Shown: in pieces, positions 1 through 6,546 of the stretch
Position numbering within the stretch: position 1 is the first letter of the stretch
Layout of the letters: the number at the start of each line of letters is the position of its first letter
From: Anaerolineae bacterium
GTDB lineage: Bacteria > Chloroflexota > Anaerolineae > Promineifilales > Promineifilaceae
NCBI GenBank assembly: GCA_028277515.1
Contig: JANQGC010000015.1
Location: 1 to 13,847 of the forward strand
Reading direction: 5' to 3'
Length of the DNA: 13,847 nucleotides
Position numbers and translations under genes: made by a program
The notes under the pieces: model-generated
What the model was told of the DNA's origin: nothing
The model's database searches: none
What the model saw: the letters and a program-made list of their open reading frames with translations, nothing else

Positions 1-473
1 TTATCATCCGCATTTTGATATAACATCACCGTCCAGGTATCGCCTTCCCCTGTTGCCGGCACTGGGGGGACAAATGGCTCAATGGTTGAAGGAACGGCCG
101 TCGGCCGCTCATCAACCGGCGGAAGGGCACCATTTTCCTGCGCGCCGGGGCCGGTAGCGAAATTGTCACCTGATCCGGGGAATATGTTGAAAATCATAGC
201 GCAAACGATGCAAGCCACGACAATGCCACCAATAGCCAACAACATAATTGGACTCATGCCCCGGCCTAACCCACCAAGCGGAAGCCCTGAAGAAGAGGAA
301 GGTGGGCTTGGCGGTCGCGTAGTGCCTCCGCCCCCTGATACCGGCCGGGACGAACCGGACTTTCCTTCCGATCGTCTGCGCCGGGGAGCTTCCGCTCTTT
401 TGCGATCACCACTGCTATCGGTACGTCTGCGGCGGCGCACACGAATCGTTTTCTTCTCTTCCTTCTTCGCCAT
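1..473 (-). CDS. N-terminal part of a membrane-anchored clostripain-family (C11) cysteine peptidase, cut by the left edge
   Basis: The frame is open from an ATG at 473-471 through the window edge, giving 157 complete codons. Seen: a very basic N-terminus (MAKKEEKKTIRVRRRRR), a Gly/Pro/Ser-rich basic linker to about residue 72, one hydrophobic segment at about residues 74-95 (beginning MSPIMLLAIGGIVVAC), a second low-complexity linker, and finally TWTVMLYQNADD at residues 146-157. That last motif is the opening strand of clostripain-related C11 peptidase domains, which typically begin with W-T-V-M-x-Y-x-x-A-D. The catalytic His/Cys lie outside the window. With a charged N-terminus and a single uncleaved-looking helix, the likely topology is a type II membrane anchor with the peptidase outside the cytoplasm (inference). 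A GGAG at 486-483, nine bases before the ATG, supports the start. The fold call rests on a short motif, so the family is likely and the substrate unknown. Confidence 0.72.
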   Translation of the reverse strand, partial: MAKKEEKKTIRVRRRRRTDSSGDRKRAEAPRRRRSEGKSGSSRPVSGGGGTTRPPSPPSSSSGLPLGGLGRGMSPIMLLAIGGIVVACIVCAMIFNIFPGSGDNFATGPGAQENGALPPVDERPTAVPSTIEPFVPPVPATGEGDTWTVMLYQNADD

Positions 474-518
474 TGATCAAGACTCCATATTAAGTAGTTT
501 TGCTTTCCTTAATAAATA

Positions 519-549
519 CACCTCTGAGATTTTCGAGGCCTCAGAGGTG
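519..549. repeat. Perfect 10-bp hairpin in the leader of the clostripain-like gene
   Basis: CACCTCTGAG at 519-528 and CTCAGAGGTG at 540-549 are exact reverse complements around an 11-base loop. It lies about 45 bases upstream of the minus-strand ATG at 473. Neither side carries a T-run, so it is not a standard intrinsic terminator. It could be an operator or a leader hairpin. Confidence 0.5.
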
Positions 550-560
550 ATATTATCAAA

Positions 561-673
561 AAGTGACAGTCGATTTTTATTGTGCTACCTAAAATTTGAC
601 AACTTTTATTAAATGGTTTTGTCCATGTATCAAGGGAAAAGTTGTCAAAATTCAGTTGAATTAGCTGTCATGT
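561..673. repeat. Degenerate outer element enclosing inverted repeat copy 1
   Basis: The stretch 561-580 reads AAGTGACAGTC followed by TTTTTATTG, closely resembling the left arm and edge of the copy at 7202-7221 (AAGTGACAGTC then TTTATTG). A degenerate complement with CTGTCA at 665-670 lies on the other side of copy 1. The outer pairing is about 10 of 15 positions, so it reads as a decayed relative with copy 1 inside its loop. This interpretation is tentative. Confidence 0.35.
595..649. repeat. Intergenic inverted repeat, family copy 1
   Basis: TTTGACAACTTTT (595-607) pairs exactly with AAAAGTTGTCAAA (637-649); beyond one A-A mismatch two further pairs extend it. The 29-base loop contains a small nested stem, ATGG 613-616 with CCAT 623-626. 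On the plus strand the left arm runs into TTTATT. It sits between the zinc-ribbon gene and the clostripain-like gene, 121 bases before the latter's ATG. Size, loop length and edge motif match the copies at 2534, 7204 and 7772. Confidence 0.8.
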
Positions 674-686
674 GTAAAGGGAAAAT

Positions 687-884
687 CTAACTTGAACGAG
701 ATCGTCCTGGACAGTTCATATTCTTATTATCTTGATGTCGCCAAAAATAGGACTTCTTATCTTGTCCCATCAATCGTCGTCCACGTAAAATGACGATTCC
801 ACCACAGTAAGGACAAATCGCTTCCTTCGGTGCCGATTCTGACGCTTCGACCTGATCACCATCATCTGTTTTTGCAACCTTCAT
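687..884 (-). CDS. Small C2HC zinc-ribbon protein of unknown function
   Basis: A 65-residue protein, ATG at 884-882 and TAG at 689-687. Residues 1-20 are acidic and look disordered. Then CPYCGG gives C24 and C27, and a second cluster RHQDNKNMNCPGR supplies H50 and C58, a plausible four-ligand C-x2-C...H-x7-C zinc site. The segment between has a conserved-looking basic/aromatic patch (GRRLMGQDKKSYFWRH). No catalytic motif is seen. A GAGG lies 11 bases before the ATG, and a hairpin (905-928) sits just upstream of it. It follows the channel-like gene by 63 bases on the same strand, so co-transcription is likely. I do not recognise a named family; small zinc ribbons of this kind can bind nucleic acid or protein partners, but nothing here decides between them. 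Confidence 0.7.
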   Translation of the reverse strand: MKVAKTDDGDQVEASESAPKEAICPYCGGIVILRGRRLMGQDKKSYFWRHQDNKNMNCPGRSRSS

Positions 885-904
885 TTGTTTATTGTCCTCT
901 TCCT

Positions 905-928
905 GGGCATCGGAGAACTCCGATGCCC
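905..928 (-). other. Strong hairpin between the channel-like gene and the zinc-ribbon gene
   Basis: GGGCATCGGAG (905-915) and CTCCGATGCCC (918-928) are exact complements with two bases between them. On the minus strand it follows the TAA at 950-948 and directly precedes the AGAGGA ribosome-binding region of the zinc-ribbon gene. No T-tract follows, so it is more likely an mRNA-processing or partial termination hairpin that sets the ratio of the two genes than a full terminator. Confidence 0.55.
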
Positions 929-947
929 TAAGAAGAAAAATGTTTAC

Positions 948-2477
948 TTAAAGTTGTTCATCCGTTGCCGGTGGCAGTTCCGGGGTGGCCGGCGTGTCAG
1001 GTGTGCGCATATTGGTAACAAAACGCTCCACCTCACGACCGGCTATTTCGCGGCTGCCTAAACCAAAGGCCAACACAGCAGCAAGACCAATCGTGGCTAG
1101 GGTGATTCCAAAGGCTAAATTGATAATAGAAGCAGCGATTCCCAATTCACCCAGAGCAATTGCCCCTGAGAAGATGATTATCGCCACCTGCGCCGCGCGA
1201 GCCAGGAAGTTGGCATTGTTAACACCTGTGGAGTGGATAATTCTGTAGGCCAGGCGGGCGAAATAAAGTCCAATAGCAAAGATGATGGCCGCCAGGAAGG
1301 CTTGCCATAACAGGTTGACAAATGTGTCAAGGGCTTCAACTAAAAATTGTGAGCCAAGCATTTCTGCGGCCGATGTGGCTGCAAAAATCATGATGACAAT
1401 CAACAATAATCTACCAGCCCAGGCGGAAGGTTTGTTGGTGGCACTCCAGCTCAAACCCAATTTTTCAGGTAAGGCATCGAAACCGACGTTGGCCAGCAAA
1501 TCTCGAACCAAATTGGCGACAATGCGGCCGATTAAATAAGCCAGGGCCAATACGATGATAGCACCTAAAATGCCGGGAATGGTGCCAATAATTTGATCGA
1601 TCATTGAGGTGATCGGTTCGGAGATGGATGGAATATTCAGCGCGCCCAACGCCGCAGTGATAACGAAGAACAGCACGACAATATAAACGATATTGCCCAG
1701 GATTTCAGAGAGGGTCCGTGTTTCAGATAAACCAATGGTTTCACCAAACCGGTCAATGCCAATCGCGCGCAGCAGTCCGGTAATAACCTGGCGGATGATC
1801 CGCGCGGCCAGCCAGCCAATGAGAGCGATGACGGTTGCTGCAAAAATTTGAGGCAGATAACCGACGATTTCATCAAAGACATCTTGTCCCATTTGGGCCA
1901 GAGAACCCAATCCCAAAGCGTCTAACACCGATGGCAAGAACAGCAGGAATACAAACCAGAAAACGGCCGTCGCCAAAGGCTCAACAAATGAGACACGTTC
2001 CCCTTCTTCGATTGCGCCATATTGGGTCATTCTTTTGTCGAAACTGAGCATCCCTAATCCCTTGCGCACCAGGAAGCGCAGAGCGGTAGCTATGAGCCAG
2101 GCAATGAACAATAGGACGCCGGCAGCAAATAGCCGGGGTATGTATATAGAGGTCAAATCATCAAGGAACGCAGATAAGGGGGCTGAAATCCCGGTCAAAC
2201 TGACACGTTCCAGGGCGGCAACGATGACAAAGAGCATGATAACCCAAAAAACCACCTTGGCGATGATATCTTCTACCGGCCAATGTGGTTCTTCACCCGG
2301 TTCGCTCAATGAATTGGATACCCTGTTATCCAGGTTTGTTCGTTTCAGTAATCTACGAACGATACCGGCTATGATGCGAGCAATAACATAGCCAATGACA
2401 AGAATGACCAGCGCGATGATGAGGTTGACGATAATTTGGCCAATCGGACCATTTAAAAATGATTGAATTTGCTCCAT
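948..2477 (-). CDS. Multi-repeat conserved-TM-helix membrane protein, CmpX/MscS-superfamily channel-like
   Basis: A 509-residue integral membrane protein. Seen: about ten hydrophobic helices in five repeated units, each with an amphipathic basic run after a helix; the repeats start at about residues 12, 111, 206, 298 and 389 (for example GYLPQIFAATVIALIGWLAA and GTIPGILGAIIVLALAYLIG). The last unit ends in VLAFGLGSREIAGREVERFV (about 468-487), the motif found at the end of conserved-TM-helix (PF05552-type) proteins and resembling the pore helix of MscS-superfamily channels. It is followed only by a short Pro/Thr-rich tail, so the MscS beta-domain and C-terminal vestibule appear absent. Known family members such as Pseudomonas CmpX are annotated as mechanosensitive-channel-like; gating here is inference. 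GGAG seven bases before the ATG fixes the start. It is the first gene of a likely two-gene unit with the zinc ribbon. Confidence 0.82.
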   Translation of the reverse strand: MEQIQSFLNGPIGQIIVNLIIALVILVIGYVIARIIAGIVRRLLKRTNLDNRVSNSLSEPGEEPHWPVEDIIAKVVFWVIMLFVIVAALERVSLTGISAPLSAFLDDLTSIYIPRLFAAGVLLFIAWLIATALRFLVRKGLGMLSFDKRMTQYGAIEEGERVSFVEPLATAVFWFVFLLFLPSVLDALGLGSLAQMGQDVFDEIVGYLPQIFAATVIALIGWLAARIIRQVITGLLRAIGIDRFGETIGLSETRTLSEILGNIVYIVVLFFVITAALGALNIPSISEPITSMIDQIIGTIPGILGAIIVLALAYLIGRIVANLVRDLLANVGFDALPEKLGLSWSATNKPSAWAGRLLLIVIMIFAATSAAEMLGSQFLVEALDTFVNLLWQAFLAAIIFAIGLYFARLAYRIIHSTGVNNANFLARAAQVAIIIFSGAIALGELGIAASIINLAFGITLATIGLAAVLAFGLGSREIAGREVERFVTNMRTPDTPATPELPPATDEQL

Positions 2478-2533
2478 TGATGATCTCCTTTACAATTTAA
2501 TCTTATTAAACTATCAAAAAAATTATTTGCACA

Positions 2534-2595
2534 GAAATTTGACAGCTTTTCACTTATTATAAAGCGAAAAAATTTGATAAAAGTTGTCAAATTTC
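2534..2595. repeat. Intergenic inverted repeat, family copy 2
   Basis: GAAATTTGACAGCTTTT (2534-2550) pairs with AAAAGTTGTCAAATTTC (2579-2595) over 17 positions, the only exception being one G opposite T, which still pairs as G-U in RNA. The loop is 28 bases. The arm is almost the same sequence as copy 1 (TTTGACAACTTTT). It lies 56 bases upstream of the ATG of the channel-like gene. Confidence 0.82.
2556..2561 (-). promoter_or_regulatory. Candidate -10 box of the channel-like gene inside inverted repeat copy 2
   Basis: The minus strand reads TATAAT here, a perfect sigma-70 -10 hexamer placed about 79 bases before the ATG at 2477. No good -35 is found at 16-18 bases; a TTGACA exists in the upstream arm but 23 bases away, too far for a standard promoter. 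If real, the repeat arms would flank the -10 box, as operators do. Confidence 0.35.
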
Positions 2596-2721
2596 AGGTA
2601 ACACAATACTTATTGAATAAAACTCGTATTTATTGCAGGAAATAAATTGGCATACAATTCGCATCATATCAGAAAACAGCAACTGGCACAAAATACTACG
2701 CAAAATTATATACCATGAACC

Positions 2722-2760
2722 GAAAAAAATAGCCTATCAAAAGGATAGGCTATTTTTTTC
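2722..2760 (-). terminator. Intrinsic terminator of rpsU (works in both directions)
   Basis: GAAAAAAATAGCCTATC (2722-2738) and its exact complement (2744-2760) form a 17-bp stem with a five-base loop. The core stem ATAGCCTATC is flanked by seven A on one side and seven T on the other, so each strand ends in a T-run. It lies 22 bases after the rpsU stop codon. Confidence 0.92.
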
Positions 2761-2782
2761 AATTGCCAGAAATATAAGCGAA

Positions 2783-2977
2783 TTATCTCTGGTAACTTTT
2801 TGTTTTACGAATACGGCGGATGGCCTTTTTCTTTTCAATCCGTTTCAGTTCACTCTTGGAAATGAACCAACGTTTTCTACGAACATCTGATAAAACTTTG
2901 CTCTTCATCACTTCTTTCTTGAAGCGACGAATAAGCTGTTCTGGTGACTCACCAGAACGTCGTTTGACTGAGGGCAA
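2783..2977 (-). CDS. rpsU: 30S ribosomal protein S21
   Basis: S21 is a small basic protein of the 30S subunit that acts in initiation near the 3' end of 16S rRNA. Read from TTG at 2977-2975 the product is 64 residues, opening MPSVKRRSGESPEQLIRRFK, which matches the S21 signature (MP-x-V...GES-x-E-x-x-x-RRFKR), then a central RRKRWFISKSE segment and a strongly basic C-terminal tail (RIEKKKAIRRIRKTKS). A GTG at 2986-2984 would add three residues, but it directly abuts the AAAGGAGG Shine-Dalgarno (no spacing), whereas the TTG lies eight bases after it; I therefore choose TTG. A rare start codon on a ribosomal protein could keep initiation weak. It is divergent from the permease gene and has its own terminator at 2722-2760. 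Confidence 0.93.
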   Translation of the reverse strand: MPSVKRRSGESPEQLIRRFKKEVMKSKVLSDVRRKRWFISKSELKRIEKKKAIRRIRKTKSYQR

Positions 2978-3070
2978 GTAACTCACCTCCTTTGGGAAAA
3001 ATGCAGAAAATAGCTCAAATACGCACCAATATATCAGCGGGCGTCATCTAAACTATCATTATTTTTTAAG

Positions 3071-3089
3071 TGCCAATATGGGGTTGGCA
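3071..3089. promoter_or_regulatory. Operator-like palindrome in the divergent rpsU/permease interval
   Basis: TGCCAATATGGGGTTGGCA contains 6-bp arms TGCCAA and TTGGCA separated by seven bases. It lies between the divergent rpsU and permease genes, 94 bases upstream of the rpsU start. The short arms make chance possible; TTGGCA could also serve as a minus-strand -35. Confidence 0.25.
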
Positions 3090-3181
3090 ATAAAGGGGAA
3101 AATGATTTATGAGGAACCTTTTTCCGCGCTCCTTCTAGTTTACCCTTTCTTGCTCATTTTGCAACCTTACAAAGATTGCTG

Positions 3182-3210
3182 TTGCGAGTCAATCAAGCCG
3201 GTTGTATCAT
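3182..3210 (+). promoter_or_regulatory. Sigma-70-type promoter of the permease-USP-DUF389 gene
   Basis: TTGCGA (3182-3187, four of six to consensus) and TATCAT (3205-3210, five of six) are separated by exactly 17 bases. Transcription would begin near 3217, leaving a leader of about 30 bases before the ATG at 3247. The in-frame TTG at 3202 would lie upstream of the transcript, which argues for the ATG. Confidence 0.55.
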
Positions 3211-3246
3211 CATTTGGCTCCAGCTAAACAGCAAAAAAGGCTTTTC

Positions 3247-6200
3247 ATGGCTAGTGAGGAAAATGGATCGGAATTTAATATTGGTTCCAGGGTAAGTCTA
3301 AAAACGGCCGTCGCCATCGGCTGCACCGTCACTGTAGGATTATTTGTCTATTTATTAATCGGGCCAATCTTTCAAAAATTGGGCCGGCAAGCGCCCTCAG
3401 CCTATGCCCTGACCATATTTTTCTTTTTTCTCATCATATTGACCATAGCTGAAAGAGGATCAGGAACCAGAGGGGGCGGAGGATTATACAGCTTATCACG
3501 TTCCAATGATGAAATCACCATCGCCTTTGGCACCGGCTGGGCATTATTGGGCGGGCTTACCTTGCTCGCCGCCATTTTCGCTTATCTTGCCGGTCTCGCG
3601 CTTTCTCAAATTTTGTCACAGCTATACGAGATTGACCTCACCCCGCCTCTTTTTGGAGCTATTTCACTTCTCATATCCCTACCTCGCCAACTCATCCGCA
3701 GCAGCAGTCCCTGGAGAAAAAGAACCACCATCTTATACGGAACTATCCTGGTCCTTCTCATCTTCATTGTTGCCATTCGGCAAAGGCCTCTGACACTGGG
3801 TTCTGCTTATTCCTACTTACCATCTGAGTTAATATTTTCAATTGCCCCACTGATGATCATCAGCTTATGGAGCGTTCAGCTTATATTGGATCATCGCAGC
3901 TCTTTTAGACCTGCACGACAAGCTTTACTCTTTTCCCTTTTCTTACCCCTCATCATCGGATCAATTCTGGGCACGGTTTTATCCTGGATATTGCTACAGT
4001 ATTCGACTTTGATAATCAATGACAATTTCCCTTTAGTCACGTTGGGCGAGCAGATTCACCCCTTAATTGCTTTGTTTTTACTAATCGCGATGGGTCTCCT
4101 GGGATTCATTGGAATCAACGAGTCGTTGTCCAGTTTGATCAAATTAAGTTCAGCGATAAGTCGTGACGGATATCTCCCTAACAAAATCTCCCTACCTGGA
4201 CGCCATATAACCCCTCAACAGATGGTTTTGCTTATAGCAGTTCCAGTTGTTTTGCTGGTTCTTTGGTATGATCAGATCCTGTCAACCGTTGAAGTTTCAA
4301 CCATCCTTTTACTCTCAGCTATTATCTTGATCAATGCCAGAGATATATTTCGGACTAAAATTCGTTTGCCAGAAAATCGGGCGATTCATCTTCCTTTACA
4401 TCCGTTAATTCCTGTATTAGCAGTTGCGATTAGCGCGACCGGGATCTTTGTTCAAACGTTAGACTCACTGGTCATTGGCCTGGCCTGGTTTACCGCGGGT
4501 GGGTTTTTATTTTTCTTTTACGCCAGGGAAGGGGCGGTTAGTTTGCGCCGCGAGAAGGATATTGTCGGTGTGCCGACCATTCCCAATAGAAAGTCGGCCT
4601 ATCGCATATTAGCGGCGATTTCCAACCCCGATGCGGCCGAAGATTTAATTCGCTTCAGCCGGCAAATCACCGTCGCTTATGACGGTCAGCTCACGCTACT
4701 CCATGTACACCAGGCACCCGAAATTGATGATGCAGCCAATTATGCCGCCCAGGAAAAACTATCAAAGCTCAAACAAATCGCAGAGCACATCTCTCAGACT
4801 ACTGATTTGGATATCAATCCAATCGTCCGCATCTCCCCCGCGGTTGCCACTGGAATCATCAATACTTTGTGGGAAGAACAAATCGACTCGGTCATTCTTG
4901 GCTGGCCGTTGGGTGATATTGCTTCTCCAACGGATGGAACAGTCAGCCGTCTTGTGCGAAATGTACAGGCTCAAGTCATCGTTTTACATGGCGCGTGGCC
5001 GGAATCTATAAAGCGTGTTTTGGTGCCGAATATCAGCGAAAATCATTCGGCCGCTGCCTTAAACCTGGCCCAAAAAATATCCATACAAGGGGATCAGGCA
5101 CAAGAAATCGTGTCGTTGCAGGTTGTATCCGGGAAGTTAAATGAAAAAAATGAAAATTTAGCATATAAACAGATCAATCACACCCTGTCTAAATTACAGG
5201 ACCCGACAAGTATTCAGCGCCAGATTACCGCTGCTTCAACCAGTAAAGAAGCCATCCTGGCCCAGGTTGATGAATATGATCTCTTACTCATGGGTTTATC
5301 CGATGAAGGATTTCTTGCCCCAACGCTTTTTGGTGGACTTGCGGTTGATGTTGCCCGGAATGTTTCGATCCCTGTTTTGCTTATTGCCGGAAAGGAAAAA
5401 TTTTGGGGATATCTTCTGCGGCGGTTCTGGGACCAGCTCACAGATTTCATTCCATCTTTAACCTCACCCCAACAAACCACTGTCGGCAGTTCCATGACCA
5501 TCAATGCTAAATCGAGCATTGATTTTCATGTACTGACCTCCCTCGCCACAGCCATTGCTTTCCTGGGTTTAATTCAGAATAGTGCGGCGGTGATTATCGG
5601 GGCTATGTTGGTCGCGCCATTAATGAATCCGATCCTGGCCATGGCGTTTGGCATCGTCCGGGGTCGTTTCAAGATGCTTCGCGAAGCATCCAATACGACA
5701 TTAAATGGCGTTATTATTTCGATTACAATCAGTTTGCTGATCACCTTAATTCTTTTGGTGATGGGCTTCCCTATTTCGCCGACAACAGAAATATTGGCCC
5801 GCACCGAGCCTAATTTTCTCGACCTCCTCGTCGCTCTCGCGTCCGGCGCTGTTGCCGCCTATGCGGTCAGCCGGTCAGAAGTTGCTGGTGCATTGCCCGG
5901 TGTTGCTATCGCCGCCGCCTTGGTCCCTCCCCTGGCTGTCGTCGGCTATGGCCTGGGCACCGTTCAGTTTAGTATCGCCTCCGGATCATTACTCCTGTTT
6001 TTGACCAACCTGGCGGCCATTGTTTTTGCCGCGGCGATTGTCTTCTTACTCCTTGGTTTTCGGCCGCCATCGCGCATCGGCCGTGATGAACAAGCCCGTT
6101 TTGGCCTGAGGATTTCTCTTATTTCATTGCTGATCATAGCCATTCCACTCATCATCACCTCAGCCGGCTCTTCCCGGCAAGCCAATCGTGATGCAACAAT

Positions 6201-6546
6201 TGTTTCAATTGTGCAAGGACAATGGGCACCGAGTCAGGCCGATGTCACCAATATTGTGATACTTGATGAAGATGATGATGTGCTGGTTAACGTGACAATT
6301 TTAGATTATACGGGCAGCGTGACGGAAGAATCACTGGCAATGCTGCAAAGCAAAATAGCCCAAGAAATTGATGAAGAAGTCATTCTTGATGCTCAAATAG
6401 TTAATGCCAGCCTGAAGCGCGTCGATAGCACGCGTGCGGCTCAGGAATTGACGGTTACCCCTTCAGTAACGGCCGAAAGCAGGATTGGAACCCCCACCCC
6501 GACAGGTACTACAACCAGGTCTCCATCCGAAACGGCTCAACCTTAA
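3247..6546 (+). CDS. Fusion protein: APC-type permease + two UspA-like domains + DUF389 membrane domain
   Basis: A 1099-residue protein (numbering from ATG 3247; AAAAAGG lies just upstream). Residues about 17-426: around twelve hydrophobic helices of the amino-acid/polyamine (APC) transporter type, with TAVAIGCTVTVG in helix 1, GTRGGGGLYSL after helix 2 and the typical SRDGYLP loop motif near 304-310. Residues about 449-582 and 587-716: two tandem Rossmann-like universal-stress-protein domains (RILAAISNP...; RVLVPNISEN...). Both lack a clean ATP-binding G-x2-G-x9-G(S/T), so nucleotide binding is doubtful. Residues about 757-942: DUF389 (TIGR00341-like) with AAVIIGAMLVAPLMNPILAM and ALPGVAIAAALVPPLAVVGY, followed by a last helix, a predicted extracytoplasmic module and a Pro/Thr/Ser-rich tail. 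APC-USP and USP-DUF389 pairings occur in known families; all in one chain is unusual. Substrate unknown; USP domains probably regulate transport (inference). Confidence 0.88.
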   Translation: MASEENGSEFNIGSRVSLKTAVAIGCTVTVGLFVYLLIGPIFQKLGRQAPSAYALTIFFFFLIILTIAERGSGTRGGGGLYSLSRSNDEITIAFGTGWALLGGLTLLAAIFAYLAGLALSQILSQLYEIDLTPPLFGAISLLISLPRQLIRSSSPWRKRTTILYGTILVLLIFIVAIRQRPLTLGSAYSYLPSELIFSIAPLMIISLWSVQLILDHRSSFRPARQALLFSLFLPLIIGSILGTVLSWILLQYSTLIINDNFPLVTLGEQIHPLIALFLLIAMGLLGFIGINESLSSLIKLSSAISRDGYLPNKISLPGRHITPQQMVLLIAVPVVLLVLWYDQILSTVEVSTILLLSAIILINARDIFRTKIRLPENRAIHLPLHPLIPVLAVAISATGIFVQTLDSLVIGLAWFTAGGFLFFFYAREGAVSLRREKDIVGVPTIPNRKSAYRILAAISNPDAAEDLIRFSRQITVAYDGQLTLLHVHQAPEIDDAANYAAQEKLSKLKQIAEHISQTTDLDINPIVRISPAVATGIINTLWEEQIDSVILGWPLGDIASPTDGTVSRLVRNVQAQVIVLHGAWPESIKRVLVPNISENHSAAALNLAQKISIQGDQAQEIVSLQVVSGKLNEKNENLAYKQINHTLSKLQDPTSIQRQITAASTSKEAILAQVDEYDLLLMGLSDEGFLAPTLFGGLAVDVARNVSIPVLLIAGKEKFWGYLLRRFWDQLTDFIPSLTSPQQTTVGSSMTINAKSSIDFHVLTSLATAIAFLGLIQNSAAVIIGAMLVAPLMNPILAMAFGIVRGRFKMLREASNTTLNGVIISITISLLITLILLVMGFPISPTTEILARTEPNFLDLLVALASGAVAAYAVSRSEVAGALPGVAIAAALVPPLAVVGYGLGTVQFSIASGSLLLFLTNLAAIVFAAAIVFLLLGFRPPSRIGRDEQARFGLRISLISLLIIAIPLIITSAGSSRQANRDATIVSIVQGQWAPSQADVTNIVILDEDDDVLVNVTILDYTGSVTEESLAMLQSKIAQEIDEEVILDAQIVNASLKRVDSTRAAQELTVTPSVTAESRIGTPTPTGTTTRSPSETAQP

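Larger units (their letters stand above)
2478..2782. other. Gene-free AT-rich interval between rpsU and the channel-like gene
   Basis: This 305-base stretch holds inverted repeat copy 2 (2534-2595), a TATAAT inside it on the minus strand, and the rpsU terminator (2722-2760). The remainder, about 2600-2720, is AT-rich with only very short palindromes and no convincing reading frame. Confidence 0.6.

Noticed and set aside
82..612. Plus-strand open frame of 176 codons
   Set aside because: It lies opposite the clostripain-like gene, whose membrane helix, linker and TWTVMLY motif are clear; the plus-strand product is low-complexity and crosses intergenic repeats.
595..649. Intrinsic terminator for the zinc-ribbon gene
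   Set aside because: The stem is AT-rich with a 29-base loop and no T-run after it on the minus strand.
2534..2595. Treating the TTGACA in the upstream arm plus TATAAT as a normal promoter
   Set aside because: The spacing is 23 bases, outside the usual 15-19; only the -10 box is kept as a candidate.
2633..2890. Plus-strand 85-codon open frame
   Set aside because: It runs through the rpsU terminator and antisense to rpsU itself, which is a firm identification.
3202..3246. N-terminal extension of the permease fusion from a TTG at 3202
   Set aside because: It overlaps the likely -10 box (3205-3210), so the transcript would start after it, and no ribosome-binding site precedes it; the ATG at 3247 fits better.
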